Notes: a model not told the origin generated them from the sequence alone. 64,000 nucleotides of DNA from Georgenia subflava (GCF_009193155.1 NZ_VUKD01000003.1:620001-684000); one strand, 5' to 3'; numbered from the stretch's first letter, positions 53,653 through 62,686 are shown. A program made the numbers and translations.

Positions 53653-54521
53653 ACGGTCACCAGGGGGCGCAGTCGCTCGAGCGTGGCCGGCCCGATCCCG
53701 GACACCTCGTCGAGGTCGTCGACGGTCCGGAACGGTCCGTTGAGGTCGCGCCAGTCGAGGATGCGCTGGGCGATCGACGGACCGACGCCGGGGAGCGTGT
53801 CGAGCTCGGTCGCCGTGGCGGTGTTCAGGTCGACAGGACCGGCGGCGTCCCCCTCCGCAGGGCCCGGCACGGTCGTGCCCGGCGGTGCCGGCCCTGCCGA
53901 GCCGCCGGGCACCTCCTCGCCGGCGCGCGGCACGTAGACCTGCTCGCCGTCGAGCACCAACCGTGCGAGGTTCAGAGCCGCGAGATCCGCATCGTCGGTC
54001 GCGCTGCCCGCCGCGGTGACCGCGTCGGTCACGCGCGAACCGGCGGGCAGCTCGACGACACCGGGTGCGGCGACCGCCCCGACGACGTGCACGATCACGG
54101 TCCCGGGCGTCGGCCCGCCACCGCCCGGCTCGGAGCCTTGGCCGTCGGGTACGGGCCCGCTCTCGGGCGGCGCCGCGGTCCCAGGTGGCGCCGCGGTCCC
54201 AGGTGGCGCCGCGGTCCCCGGTCGCGCCGCGGTCCCAGGTGGCGCTTCCGACGTCGGCTCGTTGGTTCCGGCCGCGCCCGGCGGCGGCAAGGGCACAGGT
54301 TCGCCCGGCCGGTGCGCCAGTGCCCAGGCCGTGAGGACGGCGGCAAGGACCATGACCACGACGCCGGACACGACCACCGACCGGACCGTCGGCGCCCAGC
54401 GACGGACGCCGCGAGCGTCGTCCTCCTCCGGCTCGATCTCCAGGTGGCCTGCGGTCGCGGTGTACGCGGCGGTGGTCAGAGCACGCAGGCGTGCCCCGCG
54501 GTCCCGTCGCCGACTCTCCAC
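53649..54521 (-). CDS. comEA: ComEA-type helix-hairpin-helix DNA-binding protein
   Basis: The protein has 290 residues. A basic N-terminus and one membrane helix (VVVSGVVVMVLAAVLTAWAL) are followed by a Pro/Gly/Ala linker with PPGTAA repeats, an SLBB domain (VHVVGAVAAPGVVELPAG), and a C-terminal (HhH)2 domain: DLNTATATELDTLPGVGPSI and LDEVSGIGPATLERLRPL. It binds double-stranded DNA outside the membrane and delivers it to ComEC. The GTG at 54521 is 6 nt after a TAACGT box, so the mRNA is probably leaderless. Confidence 0.94.
   Translation of the reverse strand: MESRRRDRGARLRALTTAAYTATAGHLEIEPEEDDARGVRRWAPTVRSVVVSGVVVMVLAAVLTAWALAHRPGEPVPLPPPGAAGTNEPTSEAPPGTAARPGTAAPPGTAAPPGTAAPPESGPVPDGQGSEPGGGGPTPGTVIVHVVGAVAAPGVVELPAGSRVTDAVTAAGSATDDADLAALNLARLVLDGEQVYVPRAGEEVPGGSAGPAPPGTTVPGPAEGDAAGPVDLNTATATELDTLPGVGPSIAQRILDWRDLNGPFRTVDDLDEVSGIGPATLERLRPLVTV
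54163..54252 (-). repeat. in-frame 18-bp tandem repeat in comEA linker
   Basis: Five 18-bp copies encode PPGTAA units; two are identical (CCAGGTGGCGCCGCGGTC, plus strand). Strain-to-strain copy variation would only change linker length. Confidence 0.9.
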
Positions 54522-54527
54522 GCCGGG

Positions 54528-54533
54528 ACGTTA
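54528..54533 (-). promoter_or_regulatory. -10 hexamer of a leaderless promoter (comEA-comEC)
   Basis: TAACGT on the minus strand ends 6 nt before the GTG at 54521. Confidence 0.55.
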
Positions 54534-54570
54534 GGCACCCCGCCGCCTGGCCGGCGGCCGTCGGGCGCGC

Positions 54571-54727
54571 CGCTGTGGACGGCGGTGGCGCAGGGCGGAC
54601 CTGTGGGGGCGCTCAGGCACGCTGCTGTGGAAGGGCGGTGGCGGAGGGCGGACCTGTGGGCGCTCAGCGTGCTGCTGTGGACGGCGGTGGCGCGTGGGCG
54701 CTCTACGCGCTGCTGTGGACGGGCGCC
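54571..54727. repeat. intergenic ~50-bp tandem repeats
   Basis: Units start with CTGCTGTGGACGG-type sequence: 54571-54621 (51 bp), 54622-54671 (50 bp), 54672-54709 (38 bp, internal deletion) and a partial copy to 54727. They fill most of the 229-bp space between comEA and degV, which shows no gene. Confidence 0.85.
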
Positions 54728-54750
54728 GGCCGACGCAGGCAGATTCGTGC

Positions 54751-55653
54751 TCAGCCTGCCGGTGCGACGACGACGCCGACGACGCGCGGACCGGCGTGGG
54801 CACCGACGACAGCCGTCAGCTCGCTGCGCAGCGCCCCCGCCACGAGGGCACCGGTGCTGGCCAACCCCTCGGCCAGGTCCTCCTGCAGCGCGAGCGCCGC
54901 GTCGTGGTCGCCGAAGTGGTGCACCGCGAGGCGGACCCGGACCGCCGGCGGGTGCGGCACCCGGGCGCGGGGACCGCCGGCCGCCTGGACCGCGCGCTCG
55001 AGCACGCGACGCCGGGCCCGGGCGAGGCCGCGTACGGTCTCGACGACGACGATGCGGCCGTCGGCGATCCCGAGCACGGGACGGATCCCGAGGGCCGCCC
55101 CGACGAAGGCGGCGCCGGTCCCCATGCGCCCGCCCCGCTGCAGGGTGGCCAGGTCCGGCACCGCGAAGAGGACCGTGGACTTCGCGGCGGTCTCCCGAGC
55201 GACGGCGACGACCTGCGGGGCGGTCCGCCCGGCGGCCGCGGCCTCGGCAGCAGCGACGGCGGTCAGACCGGTGCCGCCGGCGACGGTGCGCGAGTCGACG
55301 ACGTGCACCTCGATCCCCTCGGCGGCGAGCTGCTCGGCGGCCCGCCGTGCGCCGGCGACGGTTCCGGAGAGCTCGGCCGAGAGGTGCACGGCGACCACCG
55401 CACGACGGCCGTCCTGCGAGGCGGCGCGCATCGCGGCGGCGAGCTCGGCGGTCGACGGCTGCGAGGTGGTGACGACGGTACGCCCGGCCGCCATCCGCGC
55501 CGCCAGATCTGTCGAACCGACGGCGTCGTCGAGGCGGTCGACGCCGTCGACCACCACGTGCAGCGGCACCACGGTGATCCCGAGACCGGCGGCGACCTCG
55601 GCAGGGAGGCTGGCGGTGGAGTCGGTGACGACGGCGACCTCAGCTGCTGCCAT
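54751..55653 (-). CDS. DegV-family fatty acid-binding protein
   Basis: The protein has 300 residues: VAVVTDSTASLPAEVA (N-terminal), VTTSQPSTAELAAAM, VVAVHLSAELSGTVAGAR and RGGRMGTGAAFVGAALGIRP. In Firmicutes the family (FakB) holds fatty acids for the kinase FakA. No fakA-like gene is in this window. The ATG at 55653 is 7 nt after a TAAGGT box, so it is likely leaderless. It diverges from the HerA-like ATPase gene. The C-terminus is typical. Confidence 0.92.
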   Translation of the reverse strand: MAAAEVAVVTDSTASLPAEVAAGLGITVVPLHVVVDGVDRLDDAVGSTDLAARMAAGRTVVTTSQPSTAELAAAMRAASQDGRRAVVAVHLSAELSGTVAGARRAAEQLAAEGIEVHVVDSRTVAGGTGLTAVAAAEAAAAGRTAPQVVAVARETAAKSTVLFAVPDLATLQRGGRMGTGAAFVGAALGIRPVLGIADGRIVVVETVRGLARARRRVLERAVQAAGGPRARVPHPPAVRVRLAVHHFGDHDAALALQEDLAEGLASTGALVAGALRSELTAVVGAHAGPRVVGVVVAPAG

Positions 55654-55660
55654 GCCACCC

Positions 55661-55666
55661 ACCTTA
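55661..55666 (-). promoter_or_regulatory. -10 hexamer of a leaderless promoter (degV)
   Basis: TAAGGT on the minus strand ends 7 nt before the ATG at 55653. Confidence 0.5.
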
Positions 55667-55694
55667 GGTCGCACCGTCGGCACGGGCGGGGACC

Positions 55695-55700
55695 TACGAT
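55695..55700 (+). promoter_or_regulatory. -10 hexamer of a leaderless promoter (HerA-like gene)
   Basis: TACGAT ends 6 nt before the ATG at 55707. Confidence 0.55.
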
Positions 55701-55706
55701 CGCGCC

Positions 55707-57569
55707 ATGGCCGACGAACGCACCGACACCGCCGAGCTCGCCCGTCTCAGGGCCGAGGCAGCACAGGCTGCCGCCGACGCCGCGCAGGCGAGGGCCGTGG
55801 CGGCCCAGGCCGCGCTGGACGCGGCACTGGCAGCTGCACCTGCCCCGCAGCCTGCGGCGACAGACCGCACCGCTGCCCCGCAGGCTGCGGCGACAGACCG
55901 CACCGCTCCCCCGCAGGCTGCGGCGACCGACCCTACGACCGCCGCCCCGCTGGACGGCTACGCGGAGGAGGTCGCCGCGGGCTACAGCTTCGACGGCCCG
56001 GTCGTGCCCCTCGGCGCGCTCCTCGTGGACGGCGAGCCCCAGCCGGCCGCACAGGTGGCCCTGCCGCTGGCGATGCTGAACCGGCACGGCCTGGTGGCCG
56101 GGGCCACCGGCACCGGCAAGACCCGCACCCTGCAGCTCCTCGCGGAGGGCCTCTCGACGGCAGGCGTGCCGGTCTTCCTCACCGACATCAAGGGCGACCT
56201 CTCCGGCATGGTCGAGGGCGGCGAGGGCGGTGAGAAGCTGCTCGAGCGGACGCGTGGCATCGGTCAGGACTGGTCACCGACCTCGTTCCCGGTCGAGCTG
56301 CTCTCCCTGGGCGGTGTCGGGACCGGTGTACCAGTCCGCACCACCGTCACGGACTTCGGCCCGCTGCTGCTGAGCAAGGTTCTCGGGCTGAACGAGACGC
56401 AGGAGTCGAGCCTGCAGCTGATCTTCCACTGGGCCGACGCACAGGGTCTCGCGCTGCTCGACCTGAAGGACCTGCGATCGACCGTCGCATACCTCACCAG
56501 CGAGGACGGCAAGCCGGAGCTCAGGGAGATCGGTGGAATCTCGACGGCCACCGCCGGGGTGATCCTGCGGGAGCTCTCCGCCCTGCAGGCGCAGGGCGCC
56601 GACGTCTTCTTCGGCGAGCCCGCCTTCGAGACCGCCGACCTCCTGCGCACGGCCGACGACGGACGCGGCATCGTCTCCGCCCTGCAGCTGCCGGACCTGC
56701 AGGACCGTCCGGCGCTGTTCTCGACGTTCGTCATGTGGCTGCTCGCGGACCTGTTCGGCTCGCTCCCCGAGGTGGGCGACCCGGAGAGGCCCGAGCTGGT
56801 CTTCTTCTTCGACGAGGCGCACCTGCTGTTCGCCGACGCCTCCGACGAGTTCCTCGAGCAGGTGGTCCAGACCGTGCGCCTCATCCGGTCCAAGGGCGTC
56901 GGCATCGTCTTCGTCACCCAGACACCGTCGGACGTCCCGGCGGACGTCCTCGCGCAGCTGGGTGCGCGCGTGCAGCACGCGCTGCGCGCCTTCACCCCCA
57001 AGGACGCGGACGCCCTGCGTGACACCGCCCGGACCTTTCCCACCTCGCCCTACGACCTGGAGGAGGTGCTCACCTCGCTGGGCACCGGCGAGGCGGTGGT
57101 CACGGTGCTGTCGGAGGACGGAGTTCCCACCCCGGTGGCCGCCACGCGGATGCGGGCGCCGCGCTCCGCCATGCGGCCCGCGCCGGCTGCGGCGATGGCG
57201 CAGACGGTCGCCGGCTCAGCGCTGCGAGCCCGCTACGCCGAGGCGGTGGACGCCGAGTCCGCGTACGAGCTCCTCACCGCACGGGTGGCCCAGCAGGAGG
57301 CCGCCGCGCAGGCAGCGGCCACCCGGGCGGAGGCCGAGAAGCAGGCGCGTCAGCAGGAGAAGGAGGCGGTGCGGGCAGCCGAGGAGCGCGAGCGTGAGCT
57401 GAGGAAGATCCAGGCAGAGATCGAGCGCGAGGAGAAGAGGGCGCGCGCCGCCGCCGAACGAGCGCGGAAGGAACGCGCCAGCGCCTTCGACAGCTTCCTG
57501 AGATCGGCGGGCACCCAGCTCGGCCGGGAGATCACCCGCTCGATCTTCGGCACCCGACGCCGCCGCTAG
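55707..57569 (+). CDS. HerA/DUF853-type ATPase
   Basis: The protein has 620 residues. An N-terminal Ala-rich coiled coil (~1-45) is followed by an 11-residue Ala/Thr/Pro repeat (~50-80; ATDRTAAPQAA, a 33-bp DNA repeat). The ATPase core has VAGATGTGKTRTLQLLAEG (Walker A), FLTDIKGDLSGM, LVFFFDEAHLLFADASDE (Walker B) and GIVFVTQTPSDVPADVLAQ. A C-terminal coiled coil is rich in Arg/Glu/Ala (REEKRARAAAERARKERA), ending FDSFLRSAGTQLGREITRSIFG. The DUF853 family is related to DNA-translocating HerA; its cellular role is not clear. It is monocistronic with a likely leaderless mRNA. Confidence 0.93.
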   Translation: MADERTDTAELARLRAEAAQAAADAAQARAVAAQAALDAALAAAPAPQPAATDRTAAPQAAATDRTAPPQAAATDPTTAAPLDGYAEEVAAGYSFDGPVVPLGALLVDGEPQPAAQVALPLAMLNRHGLVAGATGTGKTRTLQLLAEGLSTAGVPVFLTDIKGDLSGMVEGGEGGEKLLERTRGIGQDWSPTSFPVELLSLGGVGTGVPVRTTVTDFGPLLLSKVLGLNETQESSLQLIFHWADAQGLALLDLKDLRSTVAYLTSEDGKPELREIGGISTATAGVILRELSALQAQGADVFFGEPAFETADLLRTADDGRGIVSALQLPDLQDRPALFSTFVMWLLADLFGSLPEVGDPERPELVFFFDEAHLLFADASDEFLEQVVQTVRLIRSKGVGIVFVTQTPSDVPADVLAQLGARVQHALRAFTPKDADALRDTARTFPTSPYDLEEVLTSLGTGEAVVTVLSEDGVPTPVAATRMRAPRSAMRPAPAAAMAQTVAGSALRARYAEAVDAESAYELLTARVAQQEAAAQAAATRAEAEKQARQQEKEAVRAAEERERELRKIQAEIEREEKRARAAAERARKERASAFDSFLRSAGTQLGREITRSIFGTRRRR

Positions 57570-57592
57570 GAGCAGCAGCTCCCGGCCGACGC

Positions 57593-58618
57593 TCAGCCCC
57601 GCCGGTACACGATGTCGCTGACGAGCTGGCGCTGCTCCCCCGGGGCCAGTGCGAGCTGCTCGGCGCAGTCCGGCCGGTTCAGGGCGTCGGCGACGAGCTG
57701 GCAGGGCTCGACGGCGAGCGAGGCCCGGGGGCCGCGCCTCAGGCTGTCGCCGGTGAAGACGTGCACCACCTGCGCCTGGAACGGCTCCTGCTCCACGGTC
57801 AGGCTCTCGCCGGTTCGCGCAGACCGCAGGACCGTCGCGACCACGCCGTCGTCGTCGGGCACGAGGTCCGTGAAGGCCTGGTCCAGAACCGTCTCCCCCA
57901 CGGGCGACAGGCGAACCGGTGCGGACACGCCGGCTAGGGCCTGCTCGCCGGCCAGCGGGACGAGGCGGTCGTCGGTCAGCACCCTCGAGCGGGCGGGAAC
58001 GGTCAGCTCGAGCTCGTCGACGGCGTTGTGCCCGGGCAACCGCAGGTAGGGGTGCCAGCCCAGCGCGACCGGCGCGGCGACCTCGCCGGTGTTGGTGGCC
58101 TCCAGCTGGAGGCCGAGGCGCGCCTCGCCCTCCGAGCCGACCCCGAGCGCGTACGTGACCGAGACGTCGAGCGAGAAGGGGTAGCCCGGGTACTGCCCTG
58201 GCTCGATCGTGGCGACCAGCCGCAGCGCCAGGGTCGAGTCGCGCACACTTGCCTGCGCACGGACGAACCGGGCGCCGGTCAGGAGCCCGTGCAGCGCCTC
58301 GCGGCCGGAGCCGGCGCCGGGCGCGAGGTCGTGGTGCGTGCCCGCGAAGGTGTAGCCGGCGTCGCGCACCCGGTTCGACCAGGGGACGAGGACGGCGTTG
58401 CGGTACCCGTCACGCCCGGCGAGCTCGGCCGCTGACGTGTAGCCGTCGAGGAGCTCCACGAGGTCGCCGTCGCGACCCGGCGCCTGCCACGACAGCACCG
58501 TCGCCCCGGTCTCCGCGACCACCACACGGGCGCCGTGCGGGTGCGTGAGCACCCAGGTCGGCTCGCCGTCGAGGGTGCTGCGCTCGACGCCGGTGCGCGT
58601 GACGGGCTGCGTCTCCAT
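57593..58618 (-). CDS. aldose 1-epimerase family protein
   Basis: The protein has 341 residues with a galactose mutarotase-like beta-sandwich. Blocks are GYRNAVLVPWSNRVRDAGYT, REALHGLLTGARF (catalytic His in ALHG) and ALGWHPYLRLPG (second His), then VHVFTGDSL and SLAVEPCQLVADALNRPD, which carries the catalytic Glu. It interconverts alpha and beta aldoses or acts on related sugars. The ATG at 58618 has an AGGAG SD 8 nt upstream; the frame is open further upstream but there it runs through intergenic 22-bp repeats. Confidence 0.92.
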   Translation of the reverse strand: METQPVTRTGVERSTLDGEPTWVLTHPHGARVVVAETGATVLSWQAPGRDGDLVELLDGYTSAAELAGRDGYRNAVLVPWSNRVRDAGYTFAGTHHDLAPGAGSGREALHGLLTGARFVRAQASVRDSTLALRLVATIEPGQYPGYPFSLDVSVTYALGVGSEGEARLGLQLEATNTGEVAAPVALGWHPYLRLPGHNAVDELELTVPARSRVLTDDRLVPLAGEQALAGVSAPVRLSPVGETVLDQAFTDLVPDDDGVVATVLRSARTGESLTVEQEPFQAQVVHVFTGDSLRRGPRASLAVEPCQLVADALNRPDCAEQLALAPGEQRQLVSDIVYRRG

Positions 58619-58692
58619 ACGTTCACTCCTGGTCCTGAAGGCTTCTCCGCCCAGGGTGACGCATCCGTGCCCGGCGCCGCGGAGGTGTCCAC

Positions 58693-58780
58693 GGACGCGA
58701 CCGCCGTGCGTCGCGGACAAGACCGCCCGTCGCCGCGGACACGACCGCCCGCGGCCGAAGAGGCGACCGCCCGGCGTCGC
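58693..58780. repeat. intergenic 22-bp tandem repeats
   Basis: Four copies have an exact 22-bp period (58693-58714, 58715-58736, 58737-58758, 58759-58780), core GGACACGACCGCCCG...CGC. They lie between leuS and the aldose epimerase gene. Confidence 0.88.
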
Positions 58781-58850
58781 GCAGACGTCCTCGGTCGCCA
58801 CCCCGACGTCGCGCCGGTTGCGTGACGCCGGGTCGTCAGGACCGGCTCGC

Positions 58851-61769
58851 CTACTTCTCCGGGACGATGTTGACCAGCCTGGGGGCGCGCACGATCACCG
58901 TGCGCACGCCCTTCTCGCCCAGCACCCGCCGGACGGCGTCCGAGGCGAGGGCCTGCTCACGCAGGGCGTCCTCGGCGATGTCGGCCGGGACCTCGAGCCG
59001 GTCGCGGACCTTGCCCGCCACCTGGACCACGCAGGTCACGGTCTCCTCGACCAGGAGGGCCGGGTCCGCCGTCGGGAATGGCTCACGGGCCAGGGAACCG
59101 GTGTGCCCGAGCCGCGCCCACAGCTCCTCGGCGACGTGCGGGGCGACGGGTGCGACCATGAGCACCAGCGGCTCGATGGCCTCGCGCGGCACCTCGGCGA
59201 GGGACGTGAGGTGGTTGTTGAGCACGATCATGCGGGCGATCGCGGTGTTCACCCGCATGCCCGACATCTCGGTCTCGACCTCGTCGGCGGTCCGGGCCAC
59301 CAGGCGGCGGGTCGTCTCGTCGGCCGGGGCGTCCACCACCGTCGTCTCGCCGGTGCGCTCGTCGACGACGTTGCGCCACAGTCGCTGGAGGAACCGCTGC
59401 GAGCCGACGACGGCGCGCGTGTCCCAGGGACGGGAGACGTCCAGCGGTCCCATGGACATCTCGTAGACCCGGAAGGTGTCCGCGCCGTAGGTGGCGTACA
59501 TGTCGTCGGGGGTGACGATGTTCCGCAGCGACTTGCCCATCTTCCCGTACTCGCGGAAGACCTCCTGGCCGCGCCAGGTGTAGGTGGCCCCCGACGGGTC
59601 ACGGTCGTCGGCGCCCGCCGACTCCTCCACCTCGTCGGCGGGGACGTACTGGCCGCGGGCGTCGGCGTAGGCGTACGCCTGGATGTAGCCCTGGTTGAAC
59701 AGCTTGTGGAACGGCTCGGCGGAGGAGATGTACCCCAGGTCGTACAGGACCTTGTGCCAGAAGCGGGCGTAGAGCAGGTGGAGCACGGCGTGCTCGACGC
59801 CGCCGACGTACAGGTCCGCGCCGCCGGAGGGCCGGCCCTCGCGCGGGCCCATCCAGTACTGCTCCACCTCGGGGTCGACCAGCGCGTCGTGGTTGTGCGG
59901 GTCCAGGTAGCGCAGCTCGTACCAGGACGACCCGGCCCAGTTGGGCATGGTGTTGGTGTCGCGGTAGTACGTCTGCACCCCGTCGCCCAGGTCCAGCTCG
60001 ACCTCCACCCACTCGGGCACCCGGCCCAGCGGCGGTTCCGGGGACGACGACGCGTCGTCCGGCTCGAAGGTGCGCGGCGAGTAGTCGGGTACCTCGGGGA
60101 GGTCGACCGGCAGCATCGACGCGGGCAGCGCGTGGGTGCGCCCGGCGGCGTCGTAGACCACGGGGAAAGGCTCGCCCCAGTACCGCTGGCGGGAGAACAG
60201 CCAGTCACGCAGCCGGTAGGTGGTGGCGCCGCGCCCGACGCCACGGTCCTCCAACCAGTCGATCATCGTGGTCTTGGCGGTGGCGACGTCCAGCCCGTCC
60301 AGCGACAGGTCCTTGCCCGCGGAGTTCACGACGACGCCGTCGCCGACGTATGCCGCGTCGCGGGCGAAGCCCTCGGGCGGGGCGACCGTGTAGACCACCG
60401 GCAGGTCGTAGGCCTGCGCGAACTCGTAGTCGCGCTGGTCGCCGCCGGGCACCGCCATGATCGCGCCGGTGCCGTAGCCCATGAGCACGTAGTCGGCGAC
60501 GAAGACCGGCACCTGGGCGCCGTCGACCGGGCTGGTCGCGTAGATCCCGGTGAAGACTCCGGTCTTGGTGCGCTCGGCGTCCTGCCGCTCGGCGTCCGAC
60601 TTCGCTGCGGCGGCCTGCTGGTAGGTGTGCACCGCCTCGGCGGGGGTGGCGGCGCCACCGGTCCAGGCGTCCTTGGTGCCCGCGGGCCACGCCTGCGGCA
60701 CGGCGCCGTCCGCCAGCAGCGGGTGCTCCGGGGAGACGACCATGAAGGTCGCGCCGAACAGGGTGTCCGGGCGGGTGGTGAAGACGGTCAGCGGCCCGTC
60801 GGTGCCCGGGACGGTGAAGTCGACGTGCGCGCCCGTGGACCGGCCGATCCAGTTCCGCTGCATCGAGCGGACCTTCTCGGGCCAGTCGATGGTGTCCAGG
60901 TCGTCCACCAGCCGGTCCGCGTACGCGGTGATGCGCAGCATCCACTGGCGCAGGTTTCGCTTGAAGACCGGGTAGTTGCCGCGCTCGGACCGGCCCTCGG
61001 CGGTGACCTCCTCGTTCGCGAGCACGGTGCCCAGCCCGGGGCACCAGTTCACCGGCGCGTCGGAGATGTAGGCCAGCCGGTGGTCGTCGACCACCTGACG
61101 CCGCTCGTCGGGGTCCAGCTCCGACCACGGACGCCCGTCCGGGGTGGCACGGGTGCCGGCGGCCAGCTCTGCCTCGAGCTCGGCGATCGGGCGGGCACGG
61201 CCCAGGCCGCCGTCGGGTCGGGGCGCGGCGTCGTCGTAGAAGGAGTTGAAGATCTGCAGGAAGATCCACTGCGTCCACCGCACGAACTCGGGGTCGGTGG
61301 TGGCGAAGGTGCGCCGCTCGTCGTGCGCCAGGCCCAGCCGGCGCAGCTGGCTGCGCATGTTCGCGATGTTCTCCTCGGTGGTGATCCGAGGGTGCTGCCC
61401 GGTCTGGACGGCGTACTGCTCGGCCGGCAGTCCGAACGCGTCGTAGCCCAGGGCGTGCAGGACGTTCTTGCCCTTCATCCGCTGGTAGCGCCCGACGACG
61501 TCGGTCGCGATGTAACCCAGCGGGTGCCCCACGTGCAGCCCCTTGCCCGACGGGTACGGGAACATGTCGAGCAGGTAGAACTTCTCGGCCGGCACGTCGC
61601 CGGACAGGTCGCCGGAGGGGTTGTCGGCGTGGAAGGTCCCGGCCTCGGACCAGCGGTCCTGCCATCGTCGCTCGATCTCGTTCGCCAGCTCCGCGGTGTA
61701 GCGGTGGCCGGTCTCGTCGGTCGCCGTGCTCGCGCCGCCGGCAGCGGTGGCCTCGTCGTGCTTGCTCAT
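58851..61769 (-). CDS. leuS: leucyl-tRNA synthetase
   Basis: The protein has 972 residues, a class I synthetase. The HIGH motif is in [20 protein letters not shown] and the signature lysine loop is GKMGKSLRN (KMGKS instead of KMSKS). A CP1 editing domain includes [20 protein letters not shown] and [18 protein letters not shown]. The C-terminus holds the anticodon-binding domain. It charges tRNA-Leu in the cytosol. Length matches actinobacterial enzymes. The leader upstream encodes a short peptide with Leu-Leu and contains an intrinsic terminator, so it is likely controlled by attenuation. A GAGGAA SD stands before the ATG. Confidence 0.98.
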   Translation of the reverse strand: MSKHDEATAAGGASTATDETGHRYTAELANEIERRWQDRWSEAGTFHADNPSGDLSGDVPAEKFYLLDMFPYPSGKGLHVGHPLGYIATDVVGRYQRMKGKNVLHALGYDAFGLPAEQYAVQTGQHPRITTEENIANMRSQLRRLGLAHDERRTFATTDPEFVRWTQWIFLQIFNSFYDDAAPRPDGGLGRARPIAELEAELAAGTRATPDGRPWSELDPDERRQVVDDHRLAYISDAPVNWCPGLGTVLANEEVTAEGRSERGNYPVFKRNLRQWMLRITAYADRLVDDLDTIDWPEKVRSMQRNWIGRSTGAHVDFTVPGTDGPLTVFTTRPDTLFGATFMVVSPEHPLLADGAVPQAWPAGTKDAWTGGAATPAEAVHTYQQAAAAKSDAERQDAERTKTGVFTGIYATSPVDGAQVPVFVADYVLMGYGTGAIMAVPGGDQRDYEFAQAYDLPVVYTVAPPEGFARDAAYVGDGVVVNSAGKDLSLDGLDVATAKTTMIDWLEDRGVGRGATTYRLRDWLFSRQRYWGEPFPVVYDAAGRTHALPASMLPVDLPEVPDYSPRTFEPDDASSSPEPPLGRVPEWVEVELDLGDGVQTYYRDTNTMPNWAGSSWYELRYLDPHNHDALVDPEVEQYWMGPREGRPSGGADLYVGGVEHAVLHLLYARFWHKVLYDLGYISSAEPFHKLFNQGYIQAYAYADARGQYVPADEVEESAGADDRDPSGATYTWRGQEVFREYGKMGKSLRNIVTPDDMYATYGADTFRVYEMSMGPLDVSRPWDTRAVVGSQRFLQRLWRNVVDERTGETTVVDAPADETTRRLVARTADEVETEMSGMRVNTAIARMIVLNNHLTSLAEVPREAIEPLVLMVAPVAPHVAEELWARLGHTGSLAREPFPTADPALLVEETVTCVVQVAGKVRDRLEVPADIAEDALREQALASDAVRRVLGEKGVRTVIVRAPRLVNIVPEK

Positions 61770-61808
61770 GGGTGCGTTCCTCGTCCCTGGGGGGTGGCTG
61801 CTCCTGAC

Positions 61809-61834
61809 AGAAGAAAACCTCCCGGGCAGGGAGG
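61809..61834 (-). terminator. intrinsic terminator inside the leuS leader (attenuator)
   Basis: On the leuS transcript CCTCCC-TGCCC-GGGAGG (61818-61834) is followed immediately by TTTTCTTCT (61809-61817), a textbook hairpin with T-tract, 40 nt before the leuS ATG. Such T-tracts are rare in this GC-rich window, which argues for function. Confidence 0.82.
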
Positions 61835-61836
61835 CG

Positions 61837-61892
61837 AGCCGCGCTGGTGCGGCGCCCGGTGAGAGCGGGCGCCCGCTGGTGTCAGCGCGGCT
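61837..61892 (-). promoter_or_regulatory. leuS leader stem overlapping the leader ORF
   Basis: AGCCGCGCTG (61883-61892), which includes part of the leader peptide stop codon, pairs perfectly over 10 bases with CAGCGCGGCT (61837-61846), directly upstream of the terminator. In between lie a self-pairing 14-nt palindrome (61864-61877, AGCGGGCGCCCGCT) and an alternative 8-base partner. A ribosome on the leader ORF would decide which stems form. I could not find a strong antiterminator that sequesters the CCTCCC arm, so the switching logic is unresolved. Confidence 0.6.
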
Positions 61893-61917
61893 GGGTAAGG
61901 AGCACCACGGCCGTCAT
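61882..61917 (-). CDS. leuS leader peptide
   Basis: This is an 11-codon [14 protein letters not shown], then TGA, containing a CTC CTT leucine pair. Its ATG is 6 nt after a TAGCCT -10 hexamer, so the leader transcript begins with this ORF. The stop codon falls in the first hairpin arm. Position and content parallel the leuA leader at 1233. Confidence 0.72.
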   Translation of the reverse strand: MTAVVLLTQPR

Positions 61918-61923
61918 GGGTAC

Positions 61924-61929
61924 AGGCTA
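61924..61929 (-). promoter_or_regulatory. leuS promoter -10 hexamer
   Basis: TAGCCT on the minus strand ends 6 nt before the leader ORF ATG. No convincing -35 box was seen. Confidence 0.5.
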
Positions 61930-61956
61930 TCGCAGGCGGTCCGCGGGCCCCCGACC

Positions 61957-61962
61957 TACAGT
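61957..61962 (+). promoter_or_regulatory. possible dps -10 hexamer
   Basis: TACAGT lies about 50 nt before the dps ATG at 62014. It is divergent from the leuS promoter; no -35 was identified. Confidence 0.35.
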
Positions 61963-62013
61963 GACGACGAACGCCGTACCCGACGTCGGCCACAGAGGCC
62001 GGAGAGGACCGAC

Positions 62014-62469
62014 ATGCCGAACAAGCCGCTCAAGATCCAGGAGACGAGCCTGCAGGAGGCGCTCGTCGACCTCGTCGACCTGGCGCTGCAGGGCAAGCAG
62101 GCGCACTGGAACATCCACGGCCCGCACTTCCGCTCCGTGCACCTCCAGCTGGACGAGATCATCGCCCAGGTGCGTGCCGCGTCCGACGAGGTCGCCGAGC
62201 GTCTCGTCGCCATCGGAGGCGCACCCGACGCGCGGGCCGCGACGGTGGCGGAGACCTCGGGCCTCGATGCGCTCGAGGGCGGGCGGCTGGCGACGGACAA
62301 GGTCGTGCGCCAGTTCGAGGAGCGTCTGCAGACGGCGTCCGACCGCATCAAGGGCCACCTCGACGCACTCGACGAGAAGGACCACCTCAGCACCGACCTG
62401 CTCACGGGCATCGCCATCGGCCTGGAGAAGCAGGCGTGGATGCTGCGGGCGAGCACCGAGGACGTCTGA
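62014..62469 (+). CDS. dps: Dps-family ferritin-like protein
   Basis: The protein has 151 residues. The Dps ferroxidase signature spans KQAHWNIHGPHFRSVHLQLDE (His and acidic ligands from two subunits). The N-terminus MPNKPLKIQETSLQEAL and C-terminus KQAWMLRAS follow the family. Twelve subunits form a cage that oxidises and stores iron and protects DNA. A GGAGAGGA SD stands before the ATG. It is monocistronic and ends at a strong hairpin. Its stress control is not visible beyond a weak promoter. Confidence 0.95.
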   Translation: MPNKPLKIQETSLQEALVDLVDLALQGKQAHWNIHGPHFRSVHLQLDEIIAQVRAASDEVAERLVAIGGAPDARAATVAETSGLDALEGGRLATDKVVRQFEERLQTASDRIKGHLDALDEKDHLSTDLLTGIAIGLEKQAWMLRASTEDV

Positions 62470-62489
62470 GTCCCGCTGCGCCGACGGCC

Positions 62490-62517
62490 GCGGCCGGCCC
62501 GCTCCCGGGCCGGCCGC
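62490..62517 (+). terminator. dps terminator hairpin
   Basis: A 12-bp stem (GCGGCCGGCCCG and complement) with a 4-nt loop lies about 20 nt after the dps stop. There is no T-tract. Confidence 0.7.
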
Positions 62518-62650
62518 CGCCACGCACCATGACCGTGCCACGCACGGTGCCCGGCCTTGCCCGCCGCCGCGTGGCATGACCGCCGCCACGCGCGATGACC
62601 GCGCCGCGCACCACGCACCGTGCCCGCCGCTACTCGGCACGGCCGCCGCC
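62511..62650. repeat. degenerate ~20-bp intergenic repeats
   Basis: Imperfect units of 19-27 bp share a CGCCGCCACGC..ATGACC core; five to seven recognisable copies lie between dps and the MarR gene. The boundaries are approximate. Confidence 0.55.
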
Positions 62651-62686
62651 ACAGAGCCCGATCGCGGGCCGCAGGTCCGAGCGACG

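Noticed and set aside
50104-53937. 1277-codon plus-strand open frame
   Set aside because: Antisense to holA and comEC; low-complexity product with no family features.
54571-54727. CRISPR array or insertion sequence remnant
   Set aside because: Continuous tandem units, no spacers, no terminal inverted repeats and no transposase.
61770-62013. T-box riboswitch upstream of leuS
   Set aside because: No specifier stem or conserved TGG-containing antiterminator was found; the leader ORF plus terminator explain the region better.
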